A stretch of DNA of 64,000 nt, taken from contig NZ_QTQP01000006.1 in the NCBI RefSeq assembly GCF_003854275.1, positions 62,001 to 126,000 on the forward strand, written 5' to 3'. Each line of letters opens with the position of its first letter. Within the stretch, counting starts at the first letter, position 1. This stretch comes from Burkholderia sp. Bp8963. GTDB taxonomy: Bacteria > Pseudomonadota > Gammaproteobacteria > Burkholderiales > Burkholderiaceae. Below are positions 48,860 through 59,734 of this stretch, in pieces. The notes beneath the pieces were generated by a model that did not search any database, was not told the origin of the DNA, and saw only the letters and a program-made list of their open reading frames with translations. Both the position numbers and the translations under genes were made by a program.

Positions 48860-49663
48860 ATGCATCCCATGCTCAACATTGCTGTCAAGGCTGCGCGCCG
48901 CGCCGGACAGATCATCAACCGCGCGTCCCTCGATCTCGACCTGATCGAGATCCGCAAGAAGCAGCATAACGACTTCGTCACCGAAGTGGACAAGGCCGCA
49001 GAAGACGCGATCATCGAGACGCTGAAGACCGCCTACCCCGATCACGCCATCCTCGCGGAAGAATCGGGTGCATCCGACAATGAATCCGAATTCCAGTGGA
49101 TCATCGATCCGCTCGACGGCACGACCAACTTCATCCACGGCTTCCCGTACTACTGCGTGTCGATCGCGCTCGCGCACAAGGGCGTCGTCACACAGGCCGT
49201 CGTCTACGATCCCAACAAGAACGACCTGTTCACGGCCACGCGCGGCCGCGGCGCATACCTGAACGACCGCCGCATCCGCGTCGGCCGCCGCGACCGCCTG
49301 TCGGAGTCGCTGATCGGCACCGGCTTCCCGTTCCGCGAGAAGGACGGCCTCGACGCGTATGCGCGCCTGTTCACCGAAATGACCCAGGCCTGCACGGGCC
49401 TGCGCCGTCCGGGCGCTGCGGCGCTCGACCTCGCGAACGTCGCGGCGGGCCGTCTCGACGGCTTCTTCGAGCAGGGCATCAACGTGTGGGACATGGCCGC
49501 GGGCAGCCTGCTGATCACCGAGGCGGGCGGCCTCGTCGGCAACTACACGGGTGACGCCGACTTCCTGCACCGTCATGAGATCGTCGCGGCGAACCCGAAG
49601 GTCTACGCGCAGATGATTCCGATCCTGAACCGCTACAGCCGCGTGCACCCGGCCGCGGAATAA
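48860..49663 (+). CDS. suhB: Inositol-1-monophosphatase family protein SuhB
   Basis: A 267-residue Mg-dependent phosphatase: ILAEESG (about 64-70), [14 protein letters not shown] with Asp83/Asp86, and [15 protein letters not shown] give the metal triad. SuhB is also part of rRNA antitermination complexes in E. coli; the length and the [18 protein letters not shown] start agree with SuhB. The GTAAAAT box near 48710 could be a -10 element. The ATG at 48860 is the conserved [16 protein letters not shown] start; the upstream frame is not conserved. Confidence 0.95.
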   Translation: MHPMLNIAVKAARRAGQIINRASLDLDLIEIRKKQHNDFVTEVDKAAEDAIIETLKTAYPDHAILAEESGASDNESEFQWIIDPLDGTTNFIHGFPYYCVSIALAHKGVVTQAVVYDPNKNDLFTATRGRGAYLNDRRIRVGRRDRLSESLIGTGFPFREKDGLDAYARLFTEMTQACTGLRRPGAAALDLANVAAGRLDGFFEQGINVWDMAAGSLLITEAGGLVGNYTGDADFLHRHEIVAANPKVYAQMIPILNRYSRVHPAAE

Positions 49664-49684
49664 CGCCGCCGCGCGCAGCGCACG

Positions 49685-49728
49685 AACGGCCCGAGTCCGC
49701 CTGAGCGCGGCCCGGGCCGTTGCCTTTT
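49685..49728 (+). terminator. Probable terminator after suhB
   Basis: AACGGCCCG (49685-49693) pairs with CGGGCCGTT (49713-49721), followed by GCCTTTTCC. It lies 22 bases after the suhB stop. Confidence 0.7.
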
Positions 49729-49827
49729 CCGGCGGCGGATGGTCACATTGGCCGACCGGCCGACTCCCCGTCCGCCACCGACGCGGTAAACTCACCTCCA
49801 ATTTTCGGACACGCAACCTTTCGCACG

Positions 49828-52494
49828 ATGGCCATCCAGACCGACGACGCACTCTCCGCCGGGATCGCTCAGCACACGCCGATGATGCAGCAGTACCTGC
49901 GCATCAAGGCCGACCATCCTGACACGCTTGTCTTCTACCGGATGGGCGACTTCTACGAGCTGTTCTTCGAGGACGCCGAGAAGGCCGCTCGCCTGCTCGA
50001 CCTGACCCTCACCCAGCGCGGCGCGTCGGGCGGCAACCCGATCAGGATGGCGGGCGTACCGCATCACGCGGTCGAGCAATACCTCGCGAAGCTCGTCAAG
50101 ATGGGCGAGTCGGCCGCGATCTGCGAGCAGATCGGCGACCCGGCCACGTCGAAGGGTCCGGTCGAACGCAAGGTCGTGCGTGTCGTCACACCAGGCACGC
50201 TGACCGACGCCGCACTGCTGTCCGACAAGAACGACGTCTACCTTCTCGCGATGTGCACGGGCCACAACAAGCGCGGCGTCGCGGTCAACGTCGGCCTCGC
50301 GTGGCTCAACCTCGCGAGTGGCGCGCTGCGCCTCGCCGAGATCGAACCCGACCAGCTCGGCGCCGCGCTCGAGCGCATCCGTCCGGCCGAAGTCCTGACC
50401 GCCGACGGCGCGACCGATGCCGCGCTGGTCGGCGCGGGCGCGCTCAAGCGCGTGCCGGCCTGGCATTTCGACATCGCGTCGGGCACCCAGCGCCTGTGCG
50501 ACCAGCTCGATGTCGCGAGCCTCGACGGTTTCGGCGCGCATTCGCTGACGAGCGCCTGCGGCGCGGCCGGCGCGCTCCTGCTGTACGCTGCGGCCACGCA
50601 GGGCCAGCAGCTGCGGCACGTGCGCAGCCTGAAAGTCGAGAACGAAACCGAATACATTGGTCTCGATCCGTCCACACGCCGCAACCTCGAACTGACCGAG
50701 ACGCTGCGCGGCACCGAATCGCCGACGCTGTGCTCGCTGCTCGACACCTGCTGCACGACGATGGGCAGCCGCCTGCTGCGCCACTGGCTGCATCATCCGC
50801 CGCGCGCGTCGGTCGCCGCGCAGTCGCGCCAGCAGGCGATCGGCGCACTGCTCGACGCGCCCGCGAACGCGAGCGTCGACGCGCTGCGCAGCGCGCTGCG
50901 GCAGATCGCCGACGTCGAACGGATCACCGGGCGTCTCGCGCTGCTGTCCGCGCGTCCGCGCGACCTGTCGAGCCTGCGCGACACGTTCGCCGCCCTGCCG
51001 GCGCTGCGCGAGCGCATCGCGCCGATCGTCGGCAACGCGGATGCGCTCGCCCGCCTCGACGCCGCGCTCGTCCCGCCCGGCGAATGCCTCGACCTGCTGA
51101 CGGGCGCGATCGCGCCCGAACCCGCGGCGATGGTGCGCGACGGCGGCGTGATCGCACGCGGCTACGACGCGGAACTCGACGAGCTGCGCGACATCTCGGA
51201 AAACTGCGGGCAGTTCCTGATCGACCTCGAGGCGCGCGAGCGCGCCCGCACCGGCATTGCGAACCTGCGCGTCGAGTACAACAAGGTGCATGGCTTCTAT
51301 ATCGAAGTCACGCGCGGGCAGACCGACAAGGTGCCCGACGACTACCGGCGCCGCCAGACACTGAAGAACGCCGAGCGCTACATCACGCCGGAACTGAAGA
51401 CCTTCGAGGACAAGGCGCTGTCCGCGCAGGAGCGCGCCCTGGCACGCGAGCGCGCGTTGTACGACGCGGTGCTGCAAGCGCTGCTGCCGTTCATTCCCGA
51501 GTGCCAGCGCGTCGCGTCCGCACTCGCGGAACTCGACCTGCTCGCAGCGTTCGCCGAGCGCGCGCGGGCGCTCGACTGGGTTGCCCCGACGTTTTCCGAC
51601 GAGATCGGCATCGACATCGAGCAAGGACGGCATCCGGTCGTCGAGGCGCAGGTCGAGCAGTTCATCGCGAACGACTGCAAGCTCGGCACGGATCGCAAGC
51701 TGCTGCTGATCACCGGTCCGAACATGGGCGGTAAGTCGACGTTCATGCGCCAGACGGCGCTGATCGCGCTGATGGCCTACGTCGGCAGCTACGTGCCGGC
51801 CCGGTCGGCCTGTTTCGGCCCGATCGACCGGATCTTCACGCGGATCGGCGCAGCAGACGATCTCGCTGGCGGCCGCTCGACGTTCATGGTCGAGATGACC
51901 GAGGCAGCGGCGATCCTCAACGACGCGACCCCGCAAAGCCTCGTGCTGATGGACGAGATCGGCCGCGGCACGTCGACGTTCGACGGCCTCGCGCTCGCGT
52001 GGGCGATTGCACGGCACCTGCTCGCGCACAACGGCGCCTATACGCTGTTCGCGACGCACTATTTCGAACTGACGCAGTTGCCGGCCGAATTCCCGCATGC
52101 GGCCAACGTCCACCTGTCGGCGGTCGAGCACGGTCACGGCATCGTGTTCCTGCATGCGGTCAACGAAGGCCCCGCAAACCAGAGCTACGGGCTGCAGGTC
52201 GCGCAGCTCGCGGGTGTGCCGGCGCCGGTGATCCGCGCGGCACGCAAGCATCTCGCGTATCTCGAGCAGCAATCGGCCGCGCAGCACACGCCACAGCTCG
52301 ACCTGTTCAGCGCGCAGCCCGCCGCCGACGATCTCGAATGCGCCGATGCGCCCACGCCGCCGAGCGCGCCGCACCCGGCGCTCGAGCGGCTGCGCGAGAT
52401 CGATCCCGACGACCTGAAACCGCGTGAAGCGCTCGACCTGCTGTACGAACTGCGCACGCTCGTCCAGTCGCACGATGCCGACGGGCACGCGTAA
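49828..52494 (+). CDS. mutS: DNA mismatch repair protein MutS
   Basis: An 888-residue MutS. The mismatch-binding Phe-x-Glu is Phe42/Glu44 in [14 protein letters not shown]. The connector/lever/clamp domains fill the middle. The ATPase has Walker [16 protein letters not shown] (near residue 630), Walker [16 protein letters not shown] and the conserved His in [11 protein letters not shown]-terminal tail with dimer/tetramer-type [23 protein letters not shown] follows. Start at 49828. It scans for base mismatches with MutL (not in window). The last 20 bases overlap the next gene. Confidence 0.97.
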   Translation: MAIQTDDALSAGIAQHTPMMQQYLRIKADHPDTLVFYRMGDFYELFFEDAEKAARLLDLTLTQRGASGGNPIRMAGVPHHAVEQYLAKLVKMGESAAICEQIGDPATSKGPVERKVVRVVTPGTLTDAALLSDKNDVYLLAMCTGHNKRGVAVNVGLAWLNLASGALRLAEIEPDQLGAALERIRPAEVLTADGATDAALVGAGALKRVPAWHFDIASGTQRLCDQLDVASLDGFGAHSLTSACGAAGALLLYAAATQGQQLRHVRSLKVENETEYIGLDPSTRRNLELTETLRGTESPTLCSLLDTCCTTMGSRLLRHWLHHPPRASVAAQSRQQAIGALLDAPANASVDALRSALRQIADVERITGRLALLSARPRDLSSLRDTFAALPALRERIAPIVGNADALARLDAALVPPGECLDLLTGAIAPEPAAMVRDGGVIARGYDAELDELRDISENCGQFLIDLEARERARTGIANLRVEYNKVHGFYIEVTRGQTDKVPDDYRRRQTLKNAERYITPELKTFEDKALSAQERALARERALYDAVLQALLPFIPECQRVASALAELDLLAAFAERARALDWVAPTFSDEIGIDIEQGRHPVVEAQVEQFIANDCKLGTDRKLLLITGPNMGGKSTFMRQTALIALMAYVGSYVPARSACFGPIDRIFTRIGAADDLAGGRSTFMVEMTEAAAILNDATPQSLVLMDEIGRGTSTFDGLALAWAIARHLLAHNGAYTLFATHYFELTQLPAEFPHAANVHLSAVEHGHGIVFLHAVNEGPANQSYGLQVAQLAGVPAPVIRAARKHLAYLEQQSAAQHTPQLDLFSAQPAADDLECADAPTPPSAPHPALERLREIDPDDLKPREALDLLYELRTLVQSHDADGHA

Positions 52495-53743
52495 GCGCAC
52501 GTCGTCCGCGCCGCGGCTGCGTTGCGCGCTCGCGCTCGCGATCGCGGCGGCGCTCGCAATGTCGCAGCCGGACGCACGGGCGGCGCCCGCCAAGCGCGCC
52601 GGCGCGCCCTATTCGTTCGCGGTCGTCTCCGGCGTGATCGGCTCACCAGCCGACGAAACCGCCGCGCAGCGGATGCTCGAAGCGATGGCGCGCGAACGCA
52701 ACCTCGCGTTCGTCGTGTATGCGGGCGATCTGAAGGGGCCGAAGGAAGCGTGCCAGGACACGCTGTACATGCAACGCGGCGCGATTCTCGACGCGGCGCG
52801 CGTGCCGCTCGTGTTCGTTCCCGGACACGACGACTGGGTCGCATGCAACACCGCGACGGGCGGCGGCTACGATCCGGTCGAGCGCCTCGACTACCTGCGT
52901 CAGACGCTGCTCGCCGATGCGGCGCAGCCCGATCCGGGCGCGCTGCAGATCACGCGCGAAAGCGAAGTCGCACGCTTTCGGCCATACCGCGAGAATGCGC
53001 GCTGGATACGCGACGACATCGTGTTCGTCGCGCTCAACGCACCGGCACCGAACAATCATTTCCTGACGGCCGGCGGCCGCAACGGCGAATTCGAGGACCG
53101 GATCATCGCGAACGGCTTCTGGATCGATCATGCGGCCGAATACGCGAAGCGGCGCGACGCGCGCGCGATGGTGGTGATCTTTGAAGGCGATCCGCACTTC
53201 GACCGCTACGAGCGTGCAGAACGGTTTGCGTGGCTGCGCTTCAACCGGCCGCGCGTACGCGACGGCTTTCGCGAGCTGAAACGCACGCTCGTGAAGGCTG
53301 CGACGGCTTACCGCGGCCCGATACTCGTGATCCATGCGAGCGGCGAACCGCTCGCGAACGGCTTCGTCATCGACCGTCCGCTGCGTGCGGATAACGGGGA
53401 ACTCGTGGGGAACGTGACGCGAGTCGCATTCGGACCGCGCCAGCCTGCGAATCAATGGGTGAAGGTCAGCGTCTCGCCGGCCCGGCAGACGCTCTTCAAC
53501 ATCAGTTTGCAGGATGTGCCGAAAAACCTGCCGGTGCCGCCGGCACTGCCGGCCGCCCCACCCGGCGACATCCCGGTGCCGCAGATGCCGGAAATCCCGG
53601 CGTTGCCGGCGCTGCCCGATTCGTCATCGGTCGCGCCGCCGCTGCCGGGCGACAGCGTGGCGCCGTACGGCTCATCGGCGCCGGCGCCGCCATCCGGCCT
53701 GGCGCCGAGCTTGCCAGCGAGCTCAGTGCAGCGTGCGCCCTGA
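52475..53743 (+). CDS. Exported metallophosphoesterase-like protein with Pro-rich tail
   Basis: A 422-residue secreted protein. The signal peptide ([22 protein letters not shown], cleavage near residue 36) precedes a domain with VYAGDLKG (about 82-88) and VPGHDDW (115-121). These look like degraded calcineurin motifs (GDxxD and GNHD) with one acidic ligand missing. The C-terminal ~100 residues are almost all Pro/Ala/Gly/Ser (repeats of PALPxxPPG type). ATG at 52475 lies 20 bases inside mutS, so translation may be coupled. Overlaps slyD tail to tail by 21 bases. Enzymatic activity is uncertain. Confidence 0.7.
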   Translation: MPTGTRKRTSSAPRLRCALALAIAAALAMSQPDARAAPAKRAGAPYSFAVVSGVIGSPADETAAQRMLEAMARERNLAFVVYAGDLKGPKEACQDTLYMQRGAILDAARVPLVFVPGHDDWVACNTATGGGYDPVERLDYLRQTLLADAAQPDPGALQITRESEVARFRPYRENARWIRDDIVFVALNAPAPNNHFLTAGGRNGEFEDRIIANGFWIDHAAEYAKRRDARAMVVIFEGDPHFDRYERAERFAWLRFNRPRVRDGFRELKRTLVKAATAYRGPILVIHASGEPLANGFVIDRPLRADNGELVGNVTRVAFGPRQPANQWVKVSVSPARQTLFNISLQDVPKNLPVPPALPAAPPGDIPVPQMPEIPALPALPDSSSVAPPLPGDSVAPYGSSAPAPPSGLAPSLPASSVQRAP

Positions 53744-54265
53744 CGGTTCGCCGTCTTCGTCGTCCTCATCCTCGTCGACGATCTCGAGCCCTTCCGCGCC
53801 GTGTGCGTGCTCGTGTTCGATTTCGTCCTCGGTCGCTTCGCGAACGTCCTTCACGGTCAGCGAAAAACGCAGCGCCATGCCGGCGAGCGGATGGTTGCCG
53901 TCGAGCACGACCTTGTCTTCGGCGATGTCGGTCACCGTGTAGATCAGCGAGTCGACTTCTTCGTCGCCGTCCTCCGGCGTGCCTTCGAACTGCATGCCAA
54001 CTTCCAGCGGTTCCGGGAAACGATCGCGCGGCTCGATCTTCACGAGTTCCGGGTCGTAGTCACCGAACGCGTCCTGCGGCTCGAGCTGAATCTGCGCCTG
54101 GTATCCGGGCTCGTGGCCATCGAGCTGTTCCTCGATCTTGGGGAACGTGCCATCATAGCCGCCGTGCAGATAGACCATCGGCTCGTCGCTTTCCTCGATC
54201 AGGTTGCCTTGCGCATCCGACAGCTTGTAAGTGACCGACACGACGGTGTTTTTTGCGATTTTCAT
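53723..54265 (-). CDS. slyD: FKBP-type peptidyl-prolyl isomerase, SlyD-like
   Basis: A 180-residue isomerase/chaperone: KNTVVSVTYKLSDAQGNLIEESDEPMVYLHGGYDGTFPKIEEQLDGHEPG is the FKBP start. An IF-type insert follows, and the acidic, His-containing C-terminus (EDEIEHEHAHGAEG, DEDEDDEDGE) resembles the metal-binding tail of SlyD but is shorter and less His-rich. Cytoplasmic. Transcribed divergently from the RoxA-like gene. Confidence 0.88.
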   Translation of the reverse strand: MKIAKNTVVSVTYKLSDAQGNLIEESDEPMVYLHGGYDGTFPKIEEQLDGHEPGYQAQIQLEPQDAFGDYDPELVKIEPRDRFPEPLEVGMQFEGTPEDGDEEVDSLIYTVTDIAEDKVVLDGNHPLAGMALRFSLTVKDVREATEDEIEHEHAHGAEGLEIVDEDEDDEDGEPSGRTLH

Positions 54266-54297
54266 CCAATTCTCCCAAATACAAGTCTCATTATACG

Positions 54298-55521
54298 ATG
54301 CGCAAACGGTCTCAAGCCGAACCGCGGAACGACACCGCCGCCGCGCTCGGCGCGCCGCCCCCCGATCTTCCCACGCCGCTGCTCGGCGGACTCACTCCGG
54401 CGCAATTCATGCGCCGCTACTGGCAAAAGAAACCGCTGCTGATCCGTCAGGCGATCCCTGGTATCCAATCCCCGGTTTCGCGCGACGCACTGTTCGAGCT
54501 CGCCGGCGACTACGACGCCGAGTCGCGGCTGATCACGCATTTTCGTAACAAGTGGCAACTGGCACACGGCCCGTTCGACGCCGATGCGCTGCCGCCCGTC
54601 ACGCGCAACGCATGGACCCTGCTCGTACAGGGGCTCGACCTGCACGTCGACGCGGCCCGCGCGCTGCTCGAGCGTTTCCGCTTCGTCCCCGACGCGCGCC
54701 TCGACGACCTGATGATCTCGTACGCGACCCACGGCGGCGGCGTTGGCCCGCACTTCGATTCGTATGATGTCTTCCTGCTGCAGGTCGAGGGCAAGCGCCG
54801 CTGGCGCATCGGCGCCCAGCAGGACCTGTCGCTGCAGCCAGGCGTGCCGCTCAAGATCCTCGAGCACTTCGAGCCGAGCGACGAGTGGGTGCTCGAGCCT
54901 GGCGACATGCTCTACCTGCCGCCGCACATCGCGCACGACGGCGTTGCCGAAGGCGAATGCATGACCTGCTCGATCGGCTTCAGAGCCCCGTCAGCCGGGG
55001 AATTGAGCGCCCAGTTCCTGTACTACCTCGCCGAGCGCGGCGGCGTGCGCAGCGGCGCCCGCAGCGACGACCTGTATCGCGATCCGAAGCAGCCCGCCGT
55101 CGATGCGCCCGCGCAGCTGCCGCCGGCGCTGGTCGAACGGGTCGCCGCGATCGTCAACGGCATCAAATGGCGCGAGCGGGACGTCGCCGAATTCCTCGGC
55201 TGCTACCTCAGCGAACCGAAGCCGAACGTCGTATTCGACCCGCCGGCGCGCGCGCTTTCCGAAACGAAGTTCGCCGAGCAGGCGGCCCGCCATGGCGTAC
55301 ATCTCGACAGACGCGCCGCATTGTTGTATAACCCGCGCTCGTACTTCATCAACGGCGAGGAAGGGCCGCTAGATCAGGTTGCCAAATGGCTGCCCGAACT
55401 GGCTAATCAGCGCCAGATGGAGGCGAAACGGTTTGTAACACTATCCCGGGATCCCTCAATGACAGCTTTGCTGCACGAATGGTATTGTGCCGGCTGGATA
55501 CGGGTCGGAATCCTGGATTAA
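54298..55521 (+). CDS. roxA: Cupin-like 2-oxoglutarate oxygenase, ribosomal protein L16 hydroxylase type (RoxA/YcfD)
   Basis: A 407-residue JmjC-type oxygenase. The Fe(II) triad is His152 and Asp154 (GGGVGPHFDSYDVFLLQ) plus His213 (LPPHIAHDG), and GFRAPSAGEL follows. E. coli RoxA hydroxylates an Arg of ribosomal protein L16 using O2 and 2-oxoglutarate. The C-terminal winged-helix-like region (residues ~260-407) is also as in RoxA. The start at 54298 was chosen because the upstream open frame is short and overlaps the slyD promoter region. Divergent from slyD. Confidence 0.9.
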   Translation: MRKRSQAEPRNDTAAALGAPPPDLPTPLLGGLTPAQFMRRYWQKKPLLIRQAIPGIQSPVSRDALFELAGDYDAESRLITHFRNKWQLAHGPFDADALPPVTRNAWTLLVQGLDLHVDAARALLERFRFVPDARLDDLMISYATHGGGVGPHFDSYDVFLLQVEGKRRWRIGAQQDLSLQPGVPLKILEHFEPSDEWVLEPGDMLYLPPHIAHDGVAEGECMTCSIGFRAPSAGELSAQFLYYLAERGGVRSGARSDDLYRDPKQPAVDAPAQLPPALVERVAAIVNGIKWRERDVAEFLGCYLSEPKPNVVFDPPARALSETKFAEQAARHGVHLDRRAALLYNPRSYFINGEEGPLDQVAKWLPELANQRQMEAKRFVTLSRDPSMTALLHEWYCAGWIRVGILD

Positions 55522-55751
55522 TGTCACCTGCCCGTACGCCCATGCGAATCAAAATTTGTATGGGAAAGACAACGTATTGACCCCGCATTTGTCGACGGTC
55601 GATAGGAAAGTGCATATAATTTCCGCCCAAGCCGTAGGGAAGATTCACGCTCTAGAAGTGCGTCTCCACCAGCGGCCCAGGTCGGTGTTGGAGCACATTA
55701 CCGGTATTGTTTCGCGCTGTTGCTTACCTTTAACCATAAAAGGACGTGATC
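55522..55751 (+). promoter_or_regulatory. Promoter and leader of the Ala-rich lipoprotein gene
   Basis: Contains a perfect TATAAT at 55615-55620 with a weak -35-like TCGACG at about 55592-55597 (17-base spacing). A leader of ~120 bases follows. No known riboswitch is recognised. The spacer is less GC-rich than its neighbours. Confidence 0.5.
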
Positions 55752-56015
55752 ATGAAGAAATCCCTCCTCGTAGCTTCCCTGTTGGCTGCTGTTGCACTGG
55801 CTGCTTGCAACAAGAGCGCTGACCAAGCTGCATCGCCGGCTGCTAGCGACGCTGCTGCTGCCGCTTCGTCGGCTGCTTCGGCAGTTGCTGGTGCTGCGAG
55901 CGACGCGACGGCTGCTGCATCGTCGACGGCTGCTGCTGCGAGCGACGCAGCTGCTGCTGTGGCGTCGGCTGCTTCGGCAGCGACGGCTGCTCCGGCTTCG
56001 GGCGCAAGCCAGTAA
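55752..56015 (+). CDS. Small alanine-rich lipoprotein
   Basis: An 87-residue lipoprotein: signal KKSLLVASLLAAVALAAC with lipobox LAAC (Cys19). The mature part is almost only Ala, Ser, Asp, Thr, Val and Gly, arranged as short repeats such as SDAAAAASSAAS and SDATAAASSTAA. This is not a standard coiled coil but could form a long helix. It looks like the small abundant outer-membrane/periplasmic lipoproteins found in Burkholderia; function unknown. The ATG at 55752 is preferred over a GTG two codons earlier. Strong terminator downstream. Confidence 0.85.
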   Translation: MKKSLLVASLLAAVALAACNKSADQAASPAASDAAAAASSAASAVAGAASDATAAASSTAAAASDAAAAVASAASAATAAPASGASQ

Positions 56016-56030
56016 GCCTCAGCATCAGCT

Positions 56031-56064
56031 GAAAAAAAACCGGCCTGCGGGCCGGTTTTTTTAC
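56031..56064. terminator. Bidirectional terminator
   Basis: ACCGGCC (56039-56045) pairs with GGCCGGT (56050-56056), flanked by eight A on the left and seven T on the right. It ends the lipoprotein transcript and probably also the minus-strand operon finishing at 56146. Confidence 0.92.
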
Positions 56065-56145
56065 GTCTGTGCGTTTCGTTGCCTGTCGTTGTGCTTCGTC
56101 GCGCCGTTCAGCGTCAGGGACGGGCCAAACGGCCGCCCACGGCCC

Positions 56146-56919
56146 TCACAAGCCCAGCCAGTCGAAGCCCTCGTCCTGCGTGGCCACGATCACGTCGCTT
56201 CCGTCCGTGCCCAGCACGGCCGCCAGCGCGCCGCGGGCCAGCTCCGGCCGGTTGTTCTGCTGGCTCAGGTGGGCCGCCACGAGGTGCCGCAGGCGGCTGC
56301 GCTCGAGCGACGCGAGGATGTCCGCGGCCGCGCCGTTGCTCAAGTGGCCATGGCTGCCGCCGATCCGCGCCTTCAGCGACTGCGGATAGCGGCTCTTCGC
56401 CAGCATCGCGGTATCGTGGTTGGATTCCAGCACCAGCGCGTCGCAGCCACTCAGGACGGCCGTGATGTGCGGCGTGGACGTCCCGACGTCGGTCAGCACG
56501 CCGAGGCGGTGGCAGCCGTCCATGAAGACGAACTGGAGCGGTTCCCTGGCGTCGTGCGGCACCGTATAGGGCAACACGGCCAGATCGCGAATCGGGGCCG
56601 TCTCGTCGCCCCACAGCACGCGGAGATCGACATCCGCTTCGTCCGCGCCGACCGCGCGCGCGGTGCCCCAGCTCATGTACAACGGCAGCGACGCGCGCCG
56701 GGCGAGCGTCAATGCGCTGCCGACATGGTCGCTGTGTTCATGGGTGATCAGGATCGCATCGAGATCGTCGACGCCGAGATTCAGGCGGCCGAGCCGGCGC
56801 TCGACCTCCTTGGCCGAAAAGCCGCAGTCGAGCAGCACGCGGGTCGTGGTCGTGCCGCTCGCGGCTTCGACGACCAGCGCATTGCCCTCGCTGCCGCTTC
56901 CGAGACTGGCGAATCGCAC
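56146..56919 (-). CDS. MBL-fold metallo-hydrolase (WalJ/YycJ-like)
   Basis: A 257-residue metallo-beta-lactamase-fold protein: RFASLGSGSEGNALVVEA start, ILITHEHSDHVGSAL with His60, His62, Asp64 and His65, and LVLESNHD and VAAHLSQQNN further on. This resembles the YycJ/WalJ-like family of RNase J-like small proteins associated with cell-wall/DNA metabolism. Starts 4 bases after the bamC stop; probably the last gene of the operon from dapA. Confidence 0.9.
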   Translation of the reverse strand: MRFASLGSGSEGNALVVEAASGTTTTRVLLDCGFSAKEVERRLGRLNLGVDDLDAILITHEHSDHVGSALTLARRASLPLYMSWGTARAVGADEADVDLRVLWGDETAPIRDLAVLPYTVPHDAREPLQFVFMDGCHRLGVLTDVGTSTPHITAVLSGCDALVLESNHDTAMLAKSRYPQSLKARIGGSHGHLSNGAAADILASLERSRLRHLVAAHLSQQNNRPELARGALAAVLGTDGSDVIVATQDEGFDWLGL

Positions 56920-56923
56920 GCGC

Positions 56924-58069
56924 TCAGTTCAGCTGCGCGTGGAGCAGCGAAATGATCCGCTGGGCGTCCGACGAGTTGTCGACCTGTCCGTTCGCGTCGA
57001 CCACCGCGACCTGCGTGCCGCCGTTGCTCTGCGCACGCACGTTGACGACGTATTCCTTGCCCGGCTTCGCCGCCGTCGGGCCGCCGTAGAACAGCTTGCC
57101 GAACAGGCCGTCGCGCTTGAGCTCTTCCATCGAGTTCGCGAAACGCACGTAGTACAGGCCCTTTTCGCGATCGCGGTTGTCGACGGTGAAGTTGGTGCGG
57201 TCGAGCGCGAGGCCGACGCGCAACCACGCGCGGTCGAACGACTCGGCGAGCTGCAGCGTCGCCGCACCACCGCTCGCGCCGCTGACCTGCGCCGGCGCCG
57301 TGGCCGGGCGCGCATCGGTCAGCAGCTGCTTCGCCTGCGCTTCGGTCAGGCCGAACTTCTGCATCAGCTTGGCCAGGAACACCGCTTCCAGCACCGGGTT
57401 GCGCGGACGCTCCTCCCAGCGCGACGACGTGCCGCCCTGCGGGCCGACCATCATCTCTTCCATCGCGCTGTGCGTGATCGAGATGTCGGTGTCGCCGTTC
57501 GCCGTGCGGTTCACGAGCGTGCGGAACTGGTCGCGCGTGCCCGACGAGTAAGCGAAATCGATAACCCTGCCGATCGTGCGGCGGAACCAGTCATCCGGAA
57601 TGTTCGCGCGGTTTTCCGCCCAGTCGGTCGTCATGATGCCCGTCGACGGCGCGTCGGTCTTCAGCGAGAAGCCGTTGTCCTGCCAGAACTCCCTCAAGAG
57701 CGGCCAGAGCTGCTCCGGCGTGCGGCCGTCGACGACGAGCCAGCGATGGTCGCCGTCGCGCTCGATGTGCATGCCGAACGGATCCTGCGCGGACGGCACG
57801 CCGTCGGTCGCCGTGCCGGCGGCCGTCTGGGCCCGCGGCGGCAGCGTGCCGAGCCCCGCGTTCGACGGCGGCGCAACGAACTGCTGGCTCGTCGGCACGG
57901 GCTTCAGATCGCTCGGCACCGCCAGCGGCGGCGCCGAGCCGGTGTTCTTGTAATTGACCTTGTCAGGGGCCAGGTAGTCGTTCAGCGTATCGCAGCCGGC
58001 GAGCGCGCCCAGCGCCAGCGCCACCACCGAAACCTGGATGGCGCGAGGGGAAAAGGCGAAACGTTTCAT
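56924..58069 (-). CDS. bamC: Outer membrane protein assembly factor BamC
   Basis: A 381-residue lipoprotein: signal and lipobox LAGC (Cys26), then a Pro/Ser-rich unstructured N-terminal segment (DLKPVPTSQQFVAPPSNAGLGT) and two helix-grip domains. Landmarks are DRAWLRVGLALDRTNFTVDNRDREKGLYYVRF (second domain) and WPLLREFWQDNGFSLKTDAPSTGIMTTDWAENRAN (first). Part of the BAM complex that inserts beta-barrel proteins. Downstream of dapA as in E. coli (dapA-bamC). Confidence 0.94.
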   Translation of the reverse strand: MKRFAFSPRAIQVSVVALALGALAGCDTLNDYLAPDKVNYKNTGSAPPLAVPSDLKPVPTSQQFVAPPSNAGLGTLPPRAQTAAGTATDGVPSAQDPFGMHIERDGDHRWLVVDGRTPEQLWPLLREFWQDNGFSLKTDAPSTGIMTTDWAENRANIPDDWFRRTIGRVIDFAYSSGTRDQFRTLVNRTANGDTDISITHSAMEEMMVGPQGGTSSRWEERPRNPVLEAVFLAKLMQKFGLTEAQAKQLLTDARPATAPAQVSGASGGAATLQLAESFDRAWLRVGLALDRTNFTVDNRDREKGLYYVRFANSMEELKRDGLFGKLFYGGPTAAKPGKEYVVNVRAQSNGGTQVAVVDANGQVDNSSDAQRIISLLHAQLN

Positions 58070-58174
58070 GAAATCCTTCGTCTTGCTAAAACGCTCGTCA
58101 CGAGCGGCGCCGGACGGGCCGGCCGGTGCGGGTTGATCAGGGAATGACGGCCGCCGGGCGCGGCCGTCGCGACA

Positions 58175-59080
<906 letters not shown>

Positions 59081-59126
59081 GAAACGCGATTGATTAGGAA
59101 TCGGTAAACGTTGAGATTGTAGCGGA

Positions 59127-59729
59127 TTAGCCGGGCAGTTCGTAACGCGGAATACCCGTCTCCGCCAATAGGGTCGCGCCCTCGCGCACCGCGCAGATAC
59201 GCTGGACGAATGCTGCGCGCGGCGCGGCGACGAAGCCGTCTTCGTAAGCGACCACCCGCAGCCGGCCGCGCACGGCCTCCAGCAGCTCGCCCGGTGCGAG
59301 CAGGAACGCGGGATTGGACGGCTTGCCGACCGTTTCGTTTCCTTGCGCGAAAGTTTCGTACACGAGCACGCCGCCCGGCGCCAGCGCATCGAGCAGATGG
59401 GGCCAAAGCGGCCGATGCAGATAGTTCGTGACGATCACGGCCGCAAACTGCTCGCCGGCCGGCAGCGGCCACGGCGCGCCTTCGAGATCGGCGTCGCGCG
59501 CGTCCACGCCCGGAATCGCGCGCAGCGCGGCGAGCGCGGCCGGATCGCGCTCCAGCGCGACGACCGGATGAGCGCGCGACGCAAACCAGCGCGCATGCCG
59601 GCCGCCGCCCGCGGCGACATCCAGCACCGCCCCGCCCGCCGGGACGAGCGCCGACCAGCTCGCCACCCAGCGGGACGGTTCGGCAAGTCCGGCATGCGTG
59701 CCGGCCGCGGCGATCAGCGATTCGCGCAT
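59127..59729 (-). CDS. Class I SAM-dependent methyltransferase
   Basis: A 200-residue Rossmann-type methyltransferase: motif [18 protein letters not shown] (about 34-50), acidic motif [12 protein letters not shown], and the [17 protein letters not shown] segment after beta 5. The FAQGNE...[18 protein letters not shown] stretch resembles the TehB/UbiE-like small methyltransferases. Substrate unknown. Starts 5 bases after the trpS stop; probably translationally linked. Confidence 0.88.
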   Translation of the reverse strand: MRESLIAAAGTHAGLAEPSRWVASWSALVPAGGAVLDVAAGGGRHARWFASRAHPVVALERDPAALAALRAIPGVDARDADLEGAPWPLPAGEQFAAVIVTNYLHRPLWPHLLDALAPGGVLVYETFAQGNETVGKPSNPAFLLAPGELLEAVRGRLRVVAYEDGFVAAPRAAFVQRICAVREGATLLAETGIPRYELPG

Positions 59730-59734
59730 GGGGC

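Noticed and set aside
49792-52593. Long minus-strand open frame over mutS
   Set aside because: Shadow of mutS, low-complexity Arg-rich translation.
58146-58168. Terminator between dapA and bamC
   Set aside because: A 9-bp GC stem (GACGGCCGC/GCGGCCGTC) is present but no T run follows, and dapA-bamC linkage suggests read-through.
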